From Pictodentalium vernedei (taxonomy: Eukaryota > Mollusca > Scaphopoda > Dentaliida > Dentaliidae), in assembly GCA_031216915.1 (NCBI GenBank), contig CM062293.1, positions 154,512,285-154,576,284 on the forward strand: 64,000 nucleotides of DNA. The letters run 5' to 3'. The position numbers and the translations under genes were made by a program. Numbering within the stretch: the stretch's first letter is position 1; each line of letters begins with the position of its first letter. A model generated the notes under the pieces. That model had not been told where the DNA came from. It saw only the letters and a list, made by a program, of their open reading frames with translations, and did not search any database. This document shows positions 21,504 to 33,600 of the stretch, in pieces.

Positions 21504-23742
21504 ATGAAAGCTTATTGTTCAAAATGCAAGGCCAGGAAGTCTTCCTTGGATTTACATGCATGTTGCCTTGCTTGTAGTCGATGTACTCCTACGAATTCTT
21601 GTCCTACATGTGTTGATTGGAATCGCAAACGTTGGACGTGGGTGTCACCGTACGTTGTTAGCGGTGAGAGGCCGATGCTGGTTCTCTCGCCACAGGGTCA
21701 CTCAAGTTTTTCAGTTTCTTTTTCAGAGGAACAAGAACATGGTGATGGTTATGTGACACCTACCAAAAGTGTGCTACCGTTGTTGCGCTCTGATGAGCAA
21801 ACAGCGCTAGCTGCAAAGGTGCTCTTGAATATTAGGCAGGGGATAAAGCCACTGGCCAGTGGTTTTAATCCCTTGCCAGCAGCTAGCTCGACCGGTGAAG
21901 CGGTTACTCCGTCCATGGGAGCCGTGACACCGGGTATGTCTGTCGTGGTCGAAAGAAGTGTAGTGGGTAGAGCGAGCACCTTAAAATCAAAACAAGATCA
22001 CCCAGTGATGACGGAACTAGGGAAGAAGCCAGCAAGTTTTTTGTCGGGAGGCTCGGCGAGGTCTGACAAGGCCGCGAGCGGGAGAGGTCCCTCTCTAACC
22101 CAGCAACATCTGGGGCCAGATGTTGTTATGAAAAACTTGTGTGGGTCGGAGCATACGTCCACACTTGCCTCTCGGGATGCTCCGTCTAGACTGAAGCTGG
22201 CCTCGACTACAGTCATAGCTTCTATGATCACAATGCACACACGACCGCATCCTAGCTACATGACTTTTGATATCCAGTCAGTTGCGTGAAGAAGGGACCA
22301 CTCTTCGCCCGTGAAGTCGGAGGACCATCCAGTAGCTAAGGAGTCGAGGCCTCGATCCTCGGGACGTTCGGAGAAGAGATCCATCTCCAGAATGCCGTCC
22401 CAGGAGCAGCAAGCGGCTAAGAAAAGGAAGTATGCTGCTCCTCAGGCCTCGATGACGGACTTGCTGTCGCAGATTGAACAGCTGATTGCAGCATCCCAGC
22501 AAGTGCAGGAACAACCTCTCTCAGACTTAGAATTTGAGCTATCGGACTGTGCTGGGTTGGTCCAGTCGTCTGTTCACTCAGATGTAACGGACCGAGATTC
22601 GTAACTGATTCACTCGGATGGTGAAAGGTATAAGGAAGAGGATTACCCTTCCCTTTCGGAACAACACATGGTTGTGATGGATTTCATCCATCAATACTAC
22701 CCTGAATTTGTTCTGACGAATCAGAGTGCTGCGACTACAAGAGAGAAATCGCTGGCGTCTTTAGACACAGACTTTATACAGAGGAAGGAAGAAGTTCTTT
22801 TTTCCCGGTTCAGTCTAAGCAGGTGTCACAGGCCTTCGGCCATGCAGACTATGCCGTATTTAACCTCTCAAGTGCGAGGAAGAAAGGCGGTTTCTTGTCA
22901 ACATCTTCCATAAACATACTGTTCCTTGGACCATGTTCATTTAAAATGGTTGGAGATGTTCAGAGAGCTCCACTGCATTTGGATGAGCAGGCCGGGGATT
23001 TAGATATATCTTTACCTGCTTCATTCAGGATTTGCTCAGATGTAATGGAAACTGCAATTTCATCAAATAGAGCGAATTTGGATGCAATGTCCTACGCAGA
23101 TCACCTTACTAGAGCTATGGCGCAACATCTCAATGGAAAGGAATTTGAGGATGTCCGAACCTCTCTTAGAATTATATCCAGGACAATCATGTATACCATC
23201 TATAACTCCGCCCTGACATGGCAAATCTGGAATTAATAAGACGTGATGCTGCTCTTTCGTCGTCATCACTTATAGATGACAAGGTGAAAAGCTCTCTCCA
23301 GGTCGCTCCTGTCTCTGGACATACTATTTTTGACGACAAGCTTTCATTAGTTTACGAACAGGCCACTAAGAAAGCATCCAGTGCTCTGCTATTGAATTCG
23401 GCGTCTCAACAACCCGCTTCAGCAGGCCGGAGTAAAGGAGGACATCTGGAATTAATAAGACGTGATGCTGCTCTTTCGTCGTCATCACTTATAGATGACA
23501 AGGTGAAAAGCTCTCTCCAGGTTGCTCCTGTCTCCGGACATACTATTTTTGACGACAAGCTTTCATTAGTTTACGAACAGGCCACTAAGAAAGCGTCCAG
23601 TGCTCTGCTATTGAATTCGGCGTCTCATCAACCCGCTTCAGCAGGCCGGAGTAAAGGAGGACGTTCCAAATCAAATTCATCGAAAGGGAACTCCTCACGA
23701 GGGTACAAGAAGCAGCCCTCATACAATTACTCCGGAGGTCGT
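21504..23742 (+). pseudogene. DIRS A ORF1 (gag-like), frameshifted
   Basis: The longest open part is 21504-22289 (261 codons, ATG start). Its N terminus has a cysteine cluster, C5-x2-C8 and then C20, C21, C24, C27, C33 and C36, consistent with zinc binding. Coding continues in other frames at 22311-22604, with an in-frame TAA, then 22668-22913, 22823-23236 and 23218-23742, so at least three frameshifts or stops separate the parts. The C-terminal part is basic and Gly/Ser/Tyr-rich (GRSKSNSSKGNSSRGYKKQ), as expected for a nucleic-acid-binding capsid-like protein. It contains an in-frame 73-codon tandem duplication. The gag assignment rests on position and composition, not on a strong motif. Confidence 0.7.
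23230..23667 (+). repeat. 219-bp in-frame tandem duplication in DIRS A ORF1
   Basis: Two units starting GAATTAATAAGACGTGATGC at 23230 and 23449, each 73 codons (ELIRRDAALSSSSLIDDKV and onward). I see only about four base differences between them, mostly silent, so the duplication is young relative to the element's other decay. Confidence 0.93.
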
Positions 23743-23892
23743 TAATATAGCAACTCGGGAAAGGGGCGTAGGTCTGATCGGGTCTATCGGTCAGGTGCCC
23801 CATAGCCGACAGGGCAAGGATCTTCACGGGGAGGACGTAGTTTCTCCTCCCGTAAGCCTCGCAAGTCCTACAGGTGATGTTCATGACCTCTA

Positions 23893-25854
23893 TTGCTTGC
23901 CAGTTGGCAGAAGGTTATCAAACTTAGCGAGAAACTGGACAGCAGTCACGGAAGATCAGTGGGTGAGAAGTGTAGTCTCAGACGGCCTACGGCTATCATT
24001 CCGTGTGAAACCCCCACTAACGAGCTGTCCGCATCGGACAAATCTTTCGTCAGATCCTTTCAAAAGAGAGTCTCTCCTAGCGGAGGTACAGGCTCTCTTA
24101 TTAAAGGAAGCAATAGAGATCGTCGAGAAAATTCTCAAGGTTTTTACAGTCACCTGTTCTTCGTTCCAAAGCCAGCGGGCTCGTTCCAACTGGTAATAAA
24201 CTTGAGCTGGATAAACAAGCTTATCCTGGCTGCAAAGTTCTATATGGAGACCATTCGGTTGGTAAGAGCGAGCATTCAAGTGAACGACTATGCAGCAAGC
24301 ATAGATCTAAAGGACGCTTACTTTCATGTCTTGGTACATCTGGCATTCAGAAAGTACCTGCAGTTCGCCGTACAAGGGAAGGTTTATCAGTTCAGAGCAA
24401 TGTGCTTTGGTCTGAACCTGGCCCCCTGGGCATTCACTCGAATAATGAACTCTGTAATGTCATACTTCCGAGCTCATTCATCTGCGGTAACGTCGGCTTA
24501 CTTGGACGACATTCTGCAGAGATACGGCAACAGAATTATACTTCAGAATGATGTTCAGAGTCTGCTTCTATTACTCCGACGTCTCGGTTTCTTCGTAAAT
24601 GAGAAAAAGTTTGACCTAGCTCCATCCAAGTCATCCACTCACTTAGGAATGAACTTCGAGACTCACAACAATCTGGTTCGTCTGCCATTACACAGAGCAA
24701 AATTAGTCAGTTGTTATGCTCGCTTTTGTCTACACTCAGACGCATTAACAGCGAGGGAATTCATGGGACTGTGCGGAGCAGCTACGGATCTTATTCCAGT
24801 GGGCCGCCTGCACACGCGTCCCCTCCAGATATTCTTTACTCAGAACTGGAGTGTGAAGACGCCTTTGCTCGAAACCAGTATTGTTTTAACAGACCTAGTA
24901 AAACAAAAGGTTCAGATTTGGGCACATCTTCAGTGGTTAACTCAGGGAGTTCCTCTGCAACTGCCGGATCTGGCTTTCACGATTATGACGGATGCAAGTC
25001 AGACGGGCTGGGGCGCGACCCCAAGTCCCGCAGACTTGAAGTGTCAGGGTCTTTGAGACTCTCAGTTCATAGAGAAGCACATAAACATCAAAGAGATGAT
25101 GTCAATATGACTAGCACTTCAATATTGGGTTCGCTTAATAGCGAACGTCCACATTCAGATCCTGTCGGACAATTCGACAGTAGTTGCTTACATCAGGAAC
25201 CAAGGCGGCACTCATTCGATTCCATTATGCGCATTAACGGAGAGGATTCTCCTATACATCATGAATCATGGCGTTCATCTCTCTGTCCATCATATACCGG
25301 GTCGTCTGAACGTACTAGCAGACTCGCTCTCTCGGAAAGGTCACCTGTTACCATCGGAATGGACTCTCAACAAGCGAATATTCAGACAGATTTGCTACCA
25401 GTGGGATTGCCCCATGATAGATCTTTTTGCGAAACACCTGAACAATCAGTTGCCGACGTTCGTGACGCCGTGCCCAGATCATCGAGAGTGTGCAGTAGAC
25501 GCTCAGTCGATCTCATGGGACGGAATGATAGGATATGCATATCCTCTAACTCCGTTGATTCAGCAGATTCTGTTAAAGAGCAAACAGTCTCGTTGCGAAA
25601 TTATGCTTGTTGCACCTCTTTCGTCACAGAAACCTTGGATCAATCTTCTCAGGTGTCTGTTATGCGACGTTCCCCGCAAGCTTCCTCCAGGAGAGAACCT
25701 TCTTTATCAGGGGGAGTCCTGCGCACTGCATCACAACCCGGAAGGTCCCAACCTTCACATATTTCCGCTGTGCGGTCCTTCCTGCACGGAAAACGTTTTA
25801 CAGGACACGCAGTGGACGCAAATTATAACTGCAGGAGATCCTCCTCTTCATTGA
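23893..25854 (+). pseudogene. DIRS A reverse transcriptase-RNase H, two in-frame TGA codons
   Basis: A single frame of 654 codons broken only by TGA at 25054-25056 and 25108-25110. Reverse transcriptase motifs are in order: SHLFFVPKPAGSFQLVINL (about residues 86-104), SIDLKDAY (136-143, first catalytic Asp), CFGLNLAPWAF (171-181) and YLDD (203-206, catalytic pair). RNase H follows: TIMTDAS (Asp near 367), a Glu in HINIKEM beyond the first TGA, and LSDNSTVVAYI. Then comes the HHIPGRLNVLADSLSR block characteristic of DIRS/Ngaro-type proteins. The start is not certain; the annotated first Met precedes the conserved region by about 85 residues. The enzyme makes cDNA from element RNA. The TGA codons probably replace Trp/other codons and inactivate this copy. 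Confidence 0.88.
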
Positions 25855-26800
25855 ATTATGCAGCGAAGTGGAGGATTTTCTTCCGTTGGTGTAAGGATCA
25901 GTCGATAGACATATATGATCCATCCGTCCATACCAAATATTGCTGATTTCCTGGTCTACTTGTTTGACGATCTCAAACTGCAGCCCGTCACTATTAAGGG
26001 CTATAGGTCTATGTTATCAGATACTTACGCTCATCATGATAACTTGGCTATTGGATCTAATGCTTCCTTGTCCAAGCTGGTTAGAAATTTCTCTATTAAT
26101 AGACCTATAACCCTCAGATTAATTCCTAAGTGGAATTTGGCTTGGGTTCTGTTGAAGCTTAAAGAAGCTCCATTTGAGCCGCTGGACATCATATAGTTCA
26201 AATTCTTGACCTATAAAATGGCGTTTCTCTTAACCTTTGCATCTGCTAGAAGAGTCATTGAACTTCATGCCTTATCTGTTGATGAATCGCACTACCGTAG
26301 TGTGGATAATACCATTACCCTCATTACGGAAGTGGGATTTTTGGCTAAAAATCAGATTTCGGACACACGACCGGAGCCTATTATCATCAGGGCTGTACCG
26401 TCCTCCGATAACCCTAAACCTTTGCTGTGTCCAGTCAGGGCTATGCACATTTATAAATGTCGATCAGATTTTATTAAAAAAGGAAAAAAAGGTTTCTTTC
26501 TTTCATTGATTCCAAACAGAAAGGATATTTCTGTTCATTCAGTCGCTAGATAGATTCAGTACGCATTGCCTATGAAAATCTATCTTCAGATCAACGTTCT
26601 GTTAATAAGATATCAGCACATGAAGTTAGAGCACTGTCCACTTCTTGGGCTTATTCTAACAGTATAGCAATTACTGATCTCATGAAGGCTGCATACTGGA
26701 CATAGCCCTCTTCATTTACCAAGTTTTACCTGAGAAATTTAGAGTCCATCTCCGGTGACCATAGATCTTTGGGTCCTCTTTCTGTTGCTCAGAATGTCGT
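25855..26800 (+). pseudogene. DIRS A tyrosine recombinase, frameshifted
   Basis: This begins in a frame overlapping the end of the RT-RNase H frame, with AAKWRIFFRWCKDQSIDIYD. A 4-nt insertion near 25924 shifts it to the frame starting IPNIADFLVYLFDDLKLQPV. In-frame TAG codons occur at 26194-26196 and 26551-26553, then another frameshift. The catalytic signature is recognisable: Arg in SARRVIEL (box I), HEVRAL near 26619 (HxxR), and the nucleophile Tyr in FTKFYLRN near 26730. In DIRS elements this enzyme replaces an integrase and inserts the circular cDNA by site-specific recombination. Confidence 0.85.
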
Positions 26801-27420
26801 CCATTAATGATTACATCTATAGGTATTTAGACTGCCCATTCCAGCATTGACGCTGTTCCGCTGCCCTCTTCGTTCTGAGGATATTTACATCAGAACAAGG
26901 GGAAGGGTGGGGCTGGTTTTTTCCCTTATGATCATCTGGCTTTATAGTGAAAAGCAAGGGAAGACCTCCTCCGGTGTCAGTAGTCCTGAGTCGGTGCTGG
27001 GATGATTTTAATGTGTATCTCGGTGTGAAGCGATAATTATGTTTCATTTATGTATGTTTTTTTAAAGTGTAGCTCACTGTGAAGCATTTGTATCTGTCAC
27101 GTGTCATATGAGCATTAATATACAATCCTCGGACACTTCTAAATGAGTATAAAGAGTCTCATTCTCTGGACTATCTTTATATATTGGTTTTCCTTCACTG
27201 AATTAGCATAACGGATTATGCTGGCATTAAAGGGAGAATTATATATCATGTAATACTCAATTACATAGTTTGTTTTATGCCTTTCTCTTTTCTCGTAAAG
27301 GAGTAAGACATATATAATTCTTATCTTCTCCTATTCTCCTGTAGGAGCTATTCTTTACTGAAGTAATGGAGAGATTGGATTTTCCTTTAAGTCCTAGGCC
27401 CTCCAGCCTTTTTACGATTC

Positions 27421-27507
27421 AGCTAGTCTGGGCCATTGGTTGTTGTATAAAAATATTATAAATTTTAAGTAATTTGTATATTTTTTATACTTACCAATGG
27501 CCCAGAC
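27421..27507. repeat. Internal complementary region of DIRS A
   Basis: Positions 27421-27454 are the exact reverse complement of the element's first 34 bases (18719-18752). Positions 27455-27507 are the reverse complement of its last 53 bases (27756-27808) with one mismatch. This fixes both element ends to the base. Confidence 0.93.
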
Positions 27508-27589
27508 GGGTATGGCCCTCCCATGAGTGGGCACTCATACCTCCCCGCTGTTTATAACATTTAACACGCAATCTGTAGAAAGAAGGAAG

Positions 27590-27808
27590 GTTGGCGCCAA
27601 TTTCGGTTCCTTCCTGGAGACTGCGCATGCGCAGATCTGAAAAGTATGGAGGACCAGACAGGACTTGAATTTTTCGGTTTTGCCTGCAAATTTGGGGGAT
27701 TGGGGGGCAAAATTTGTGTTTGGCCCTTGATTAATTTTTGAGTTAGCACCAGCTAGTCTGGGCCATTGGTAAGTATAAAAAATATATAAATTACTTAAAA
27801 TTTATAAT
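27590..27808. repeat. Right inverted terminal repeat of DIRS A
   Basis: Inverse of 18719-18928. It carries TTGGCGCCAA (27591-27600) and the perfect palindrome CTGCGCATGCGCAG (27621-27634). The last base, 27808, is immediately followed by the first base of element B2. Confidence 0.9.
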
Positions 27809-28020
27809 ATTTTTATACTGTACCAATGACCCAGACATAGCTGGTGCTAACTCTAAAAATATAGGGCCAAACACAAATTTTGCCCCCCAATCCCCAAAAT
27901 TTGCATCTAAAACCAAAGAAAACATGTCCTGAATGGCCCTCCACACTTCACCTCTACTGCGCATGCGCAGTGTCAAGGACGTTCCGAAATTGGCGCCATT
28001 AATCATTCTCAGTTTGGCCC
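27809..28020. repeat. Left inverted terminal repeat of DIRS B2
   Basis: Inverse of 36258-36487. It includes ACTGCGCATGCGCAGT at 27956-27971 and GGCGCC near 27993. The equivalent repeat in B1 is truncated. Confidence 0.88.
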
Positions 28021-28815
28021 TTCATCAGTTGACATCTGACTGATCTTTGTGCTTGTAAATCTCAGTTTAAATGATGCCAGACACATAAATATTAGTGAAA
28101 TGGTGATTCTAAGGAGGATATAGAAGGAGGAGAGGAATAATGTGTGACAGAATATTATCAGGGCTGTAACTTAAAATTTTTTAATGAAATTATGTTAAGT
28201 TACCTATTTTCGAGGCAGCAGCCATTTTGTTGTCATTCTTGTTATTTAGTTTCAGTGATTTTTCAGTGTTTTCCTCTCTCCCTTTCCTTTAAGTCCCCTC
28301 TTGCTATTCTCCCATGCTTTTGGCATAGTTTCTGTAATTATTATTACTAAAATTTATTGGGAGTTTTAGCTGAATAACAGAATGAATTCTGTTCTTTTCC
28401 CCATGTTTACGTCTTCACCTATGGGTGGTTAGGCGTTGTGTTCTTCATCTACCATCTGATGTTCTGCAGTTTCTTCCCTGGAAGTCTCTGTTTTGCATCA
28501 GATAGTGTATTTTTGGTAACTGATTTCGGGCCTGGGTGCCTGGAGTCTTATTTTAGTGTTTTTACACTCATTGTTTACATTTACAACAGCCCTCTGTGTG
28601 AGGGGGGGATTTCTTGAAAATAATATCTTGATGTTAATTTAATCATAAATAGATACATTATTATTGTTCGTAAGTGTTGCATAAATTGTTTAAAATATTT
28701 TTAAATTTTTTGTCCACACTTAGGCTTGGGATCCATTGGGGCTCAACGTTACTTTTCAGAAACTTGGGCTGTTCTGAAAAAATATTTTTTCAAAATATTT
28801 TGATTTTAATTATTT

Positions 28816-30553
28816 TTAGCTCAACTTTGACGAAGTCAAATTTGAGCTATTGTCATGGCCCGTCGTCCGTCCGTCCGTCCGTCTGTCCGTCTGGCCGTCT
28901 GTCCGTCTGTCTGTACGTCAACAATTGGCTATGGCTCGGGCTAGAGGTCGTATTTATGAACCGATCTTTACGAAACTTCTTGTGTACCTTTGTTATGACC
29001 CTGGGACGGGAACGAGTGTTTTTAGGTGTGGTCCGAAATTCAAGATGGCTGCCAGTGGCCATTTTGTACCGATGATGCAAAAATAAGTTTTTTGTACAGA
29101 ACTTCTGTATGAAAGTTCTGATTTGAATAAAGTTTTGTATAAATGTTTAGTACCATGGGATACATCACATATAATACGGGTTTTTTTCTCGTGCGTAAAT
29201 TATGCAAATTAGACTGACTTTGATTTATTTAGTGTTACTTTCAGAGCTGTAAGTGCCAAGCTGCTATGGCTCGGGCTAGAGGCCATATTTATGAACCAAT
29301 CTTTACGAAACTTCTTGGGTACCTTTGTTATGACCCTGGGACGGGAACGAGTGTTTTGAGGTGTGGTCCGAAATTCAAGATGGCTGCCAGTGGCCATTTT
29401 GTACCGATGATGCAAAAATCAGTTTTTTGTACAGAACTTCTGTATGAAAGTTCTGATTTGAATAAAGTTTTGTATAAATGTATAGTACAATGGGATACAT
29501 CACATATAATACGGGTTTTTTTCTTGTGCGTAAATTATGCAAATTCGACTAACTTTGATTTATTTAGTGTTACTTTCAGAGCTGTAAGTGCCAAGCTGCT
29601 ATGGCTCGGGCTAGAGGCCGTATTTATGAACCAATCTTTACGAAACTTCTTGGGTACCTTTGTTATGACCGTGGGACGAGAACGAGTGTTTTTGGGTGCA
29701 GTCCCAAATTCCAGATGGCTGCCAGCAGCCATTTTGTACCGACGATGCCGAAATCTGTTTTTTGTACAGAACTTCCATATGAAAGCTCTGATTTGAATAA
29801 TTTTTTGTATGAATGTTTAGTACCATGGGATACATTACATATATTACAGGTTTTTTCTTGTGCGTAAATTATGCAAATTAGGCTAACTTTGATTTATTTA
29901 GTGTTACTTTCAGCACTGTGAGTGCAAATCCCAATACGGCTCGGGCTAGAGGCCGTATTTATGAACCGATCTTCACGAAACTTCTTGGGTACCTTTGTTA
30001 TCACTGTGGGACGAGAAGGAGTGTTTTTGGGTCCAGTCTGAAATTCAAGATGGCCGCTAGCAGCCATTTTGTTCAAAATTAAGTGAAATCAGATTTTTGC
30101 GCAGAACTTCCAAATGAAAGATCTGATTTGAATAAATTTTTGTATGAATGTTTAGTACCATGGGATACATTACATATAATACAGAGTTTTTCTCGTGAAT
30201 AAATTATGCAAATTAGGGGTCCGGGTGGGACTTAGAAAATTTTGGCCCAAAATCCGGAAAATAGTTTTTTGTGTTTTGATGCATTTTGGTCAATTTTAAG
30301 AAGAAGAAGAAAAAATTTTAGTCTGAAAATATTTTGTTTGGGACTGAAAATTTCCACACAAAAATTATAATCTACAATGATTGGTCTTAATCTGTAGTCC
30401 ATTACAGTCACCTTGTAATTCTTTTATTATTGTTGACTGGGCCAAAACAAATACTAATTCCTGTCATATTCATTATTCAGTTGTCTTGGTCACAGCAAGT
30501 ACTAATTCCTGTCATATCCAAGTTGAGCTACAGAGTCATTGACTCTTTCATTT
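28816..30553 (+). mobile_element. Helentron-like element, AGCTCAACTT family, 335-bp core, 4 units
   Basis: The 5' hairpin AGCTCAACTTTGAC...GTCAAATTTGAGCT is followed by a GTCCGTCCGTCC-type microsatellite (28863-28915). Four units of about 335 bp follow (GGCTCGGGC at 28933, 29268, 29603 and 29938). The 3' end is AAGTTGAGCT then the hairpin AGAGTCATTGACTCT and TTCATT. B1 retains the uninterrupted target at 2281-2286 (a run of six T before CTATG), so the insertion point is defined by an empty site. Frames here on either strand are shadows. Confidence 0.85.
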
Positions 30554-30879
30554 CTATGTTAATGGATCATATTATTATTATGTATTTTGATTGTCAGGGG
30601 TTGGTGCGAGTACCAGGACTTTGTTTTCTTTTCACATTGAAAGGATTTTGATCAATTGTAATAAGAGGAAGTCTTCCTCTGACTTTCATAATCATTCTAT
30701 ATGTAGTCAGTGTACTCGCATTAACTCCTGTTCTGTATCTGATGATTTCGATGACAACATGGGAAGCGTATGTCACGGTATGTTAGTGGGGAATTGGACA
30801 TTCCGGTCCTTTCCCCGCAGGGTCACTCTACTTTATCAATTTCTATTTCAGACGATCAAGATTAGGGTGATGTATCTGT

Positions 30880-33600
30880 GATGTCTTCCAACAGTGTGCC
30901 TCCGTCGTCACAATTAATGAAGGGCTAGCGGAAAAGTGCTCATGTTAATACGCCAATTGCCTAAGAGGACCCTAGTAGGTTCGACGGCCTTTGACGTCCG
31001 CTAGCTCGCCCGGTGTAGCATCCATTCATCGAATGGTTCGGCAGCCGGGTTCGTCCGTTGCGGTCTAGAAGGAGTTTTGGGGTGATGCGAGCACTATAAA
31101 TCAACCAAATGCACACCCAGTGACGGCGGATTAGAGGGAGAACGGAGGAAGACTTTTAGTTCGGTTCATAGCTCGTTCTGGTCCATCCGGACGGCGAGCG
31201 AGAAAGGCCCCTGTCTCGTACTACAACATCTGGCCCCAGATGTTGTGGTACAAAATGTTTCGCTTTCGGAGCAGACGTCCGCCGCTCGGGACGCTCCGAC
31301 ATATAGTCAGTCCGGAGAGACTGTCAATAAGGCTTCCTCATTCTCATGGTAGCGCACACGACCGCTCTTGGCTACGTGACCTCAGATATCCAGTCAGCTT
31401 CACCAGTCAGAGAATCATCGGCGACCAGGTCACACCATCCGGTAGCCAGGGACACGAGGCCTGCAGACTCCGGACGTTCGCATAGGAAAGTGTGCGGGAG
31501 TCAACGTACACGGATCTTCCAGCGGCATTGCATCGTAAGACCGCTACTGCACAGGCCTCGGGGACGGACGTGCTATCCTAAATAGCACAGCTTATCGCAG
31601 CATCCCAACAACAACTGAATCTGTCGCATAATGTTTTATCCGACGATGCTGGGTCGGGACGCTCCGCGGAAGCGGGTACGGACGTCCGAAAATTTCATCC
31701 GGTCCGACGGGATACCGAAAGGGATTCGGAGGATTTCGAGCTTTCCCTTTCGGAACAACATATGCTGTTGTGTATGTCATCTGACTTGATCTTCTACAGG
31801 TTCTTTCGTCGGACCAGAATGCTGCGATGCCGGATAAGAAACTGATAGCGTCGGTGGACTTAGAAATTTTTGGTTCGGTTCGGGGACGTCGTCCCTCAGT
31901 TCCGACATAGTCCAATAATGTCACACAAACTTTCGAATTATTGAACGACGCTATATATTTATTATTATATGCTTGCTATTACCAAGCATTTCTGGTTTCT
32001 TGTTCGCAAAAGTTACGGAGATGTCTTTCAAAAGTGTGCCTCTGTCGTCATAGTTAATGAAGAGCTAGCAGCAATAAGTGCTCATGGAATATGTCTATCG
32101 CCTAAGAGGTCCCTTGTAGGATCGACGGAGTGACATTCGCTAGCTCACCCGGTGTAGCGTACATTCATCGAATGGTTCGGCTGCCGGGATCGTCTGTTGC
32201 GGTCTAGGAAGGAGATTTGGGTGATGCGAACACTATAATTACTTTAGTACTCACCCAGTGACGGCGGATTGAGGACAGATCGGAGGAAGCCTGTTAGTCC
32301 GGTTCCTGGCTTGTCCAGGTCCGTCCGGGCTGTGAGCGAGAGAGGTCCCTCTCTCGTCCAACAACATAGGGGACCGCATGTTGTGGTTCAGATATTTTAC
32401 ATTCGGAGCATATGTCCATCGCTCGGGACGCTCCGTTATATTGAGAGACTGTCGATAATGCTTCCTCATCCTCACAGCAGTGCACACGACCGCACATTGG
32501 CTACGTGACCTCGAGTATCCGATCAGTTTCGTCATTCAGTGATTTCACGGCGAACAGGTCACACCATCCGGTAGCCAAGGGACACGAGGCCTATACACTC
32601 CGTTCGCTCGCATATTAGTAGTATGGACGGGGTAACGATCACGGAGCTTCCAGCGGCAATGCATCGTAGGACCGCTTCTCCACAGGCCTCAGTGACGGAC
32701 GTGCTATCCGAGTTAGCACAGTTGTTTCGCAGCATCCCAGCAATCGACAGTTTCTCGGTTGAATCAGGAATTATCCGACGGCGCTGGGTCGGTGCGGTCC
32801 GCAGTTGCATCAGGTACGGATGACCGAATGCTTTATAGGGTCCGACAGGATGGCGAAAGGGATTCGAAAGATTTCGAGTTTTCCCTTTAGTAGCATCGGA
32901 AGCTGCCATATATATCTTCCGGCATTTTCTTCCAGTGATTGTTATTTCGGACTACATTGCTGCGATGTTGGATAAGAGACTTATAGCGTTATTGGACACG
33001 GAATTTTGGATCGGTTCAGGGACATTGTCCCTGACTTACCGACACAGTCCAATAATGTCATTAGAACATGTGTATTATTTATCGACGCTATATATATATA
33101 AGCCTGCTACCAAGCATGATAGTTTAGTTTCTTGTCCGCAATGCTCATTTCTGCCTTTTATCATTTATATGAATAATTTATTTTGGCAGAGCAGGGCATA
33201 CCGAGAGTTCATATGCGTCTGGACGGCGTGGTTAAAGACTGGAAATAATCTTTTTCGCCGTCTATGTCTTTTCCAACCACAATGTTGGAAACGACAATGA
33301 TGTCTAATAGACTTAACTTAGATGCTTTATCATACGTAATCCACCTTACTGAGGCATTATCATTACGTCTTCAAGAGAAGGAATTCCAGGACATGATCCT
33401 CAATGTGATTTCTTTTGAGGGCAGTAGTTTGTTCACGTATAACTCCGCCCTTCAGTGGCTGCTTGGAGTTGGTTAGACGTGATGCAGCCCTAGCTACATC
33501 CACGCGCGTGGATAGTAAGGTGAAGAACTCTCTCAGAGTCGCTTCGTTCTCGGAGAAGCTTCTCTTCGACGGCAACTTTTCAGCAATCCATGAATTGCTT
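30880..33600 (+). pseudogene. Decayed DIRS ORF1 of B2, tandemly duplicated
   Basis: Two diverged copies of the ORF1 segment start near 30880 and 32020 (offset 1,140), as in B1. Landmarks such as CATTCATCGAATGGTTCGGC and CATCGTARGACCGCT recur in each. The 3' part (33264-33600) includes RRDAALATSTRVDSKVKNSL, equivalent to RRDAALSSSSLIDDKVKSSL of element A. No open frame longer than about 120 codons remains. Confidence 0.7.

Larger units (their letters stand above)
18719..27808 (+). mobile_element. DIRS-type retrotransposon, family A, structurally complete
   Basis: Terminal inverted repeats (18719-18928 and 27590-27808) and a composite internal complementary region (27421-27507) define a full-length DIRS element of 9.09 kb. 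About 1.74 kb of this is a later Helentron-like insertion. Gene order is ORF1 (gag-like), reverse transcriptase with RNase H, then tyrosine recombinase, all on the + strand. RT and RNase H motifs are intact except for two in-frame TGA codons. ORF1 and the recombinase have several frameshifts. DIRS elements make a circular cDNA and integrate by the recombinase without target duplication, and none is seen here. It lies sense to CCT3 and ends exactly where element B2 begins. Confidence 0.92.

Noticed and set aside
21504..22289. Host zinc-finger protein gene
   Set aside because: The cysteine-rich frame lies at the ORF1 position of DIRS A, upstream of its RT and inside its terminal repeats, with no splice-site evidence for a host exon.
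24711..25946. 411-codon frame overlapping the DIRS A RT region
   Set aside because: It is an alternative frame over RT-RNase H, rich in Ser and Arg and without motifs. Only its last part (AAKWRIFFRWCKDQ) is real, being the recombinase start, and that is annotated separately.
29266..29796. 176-codon frame and overlapping frames on both strands
   Set aside because: They repeat with the 335-bp tandem unit and appear in the same way in the copy at 13659-15470, so they are repeat shadows.
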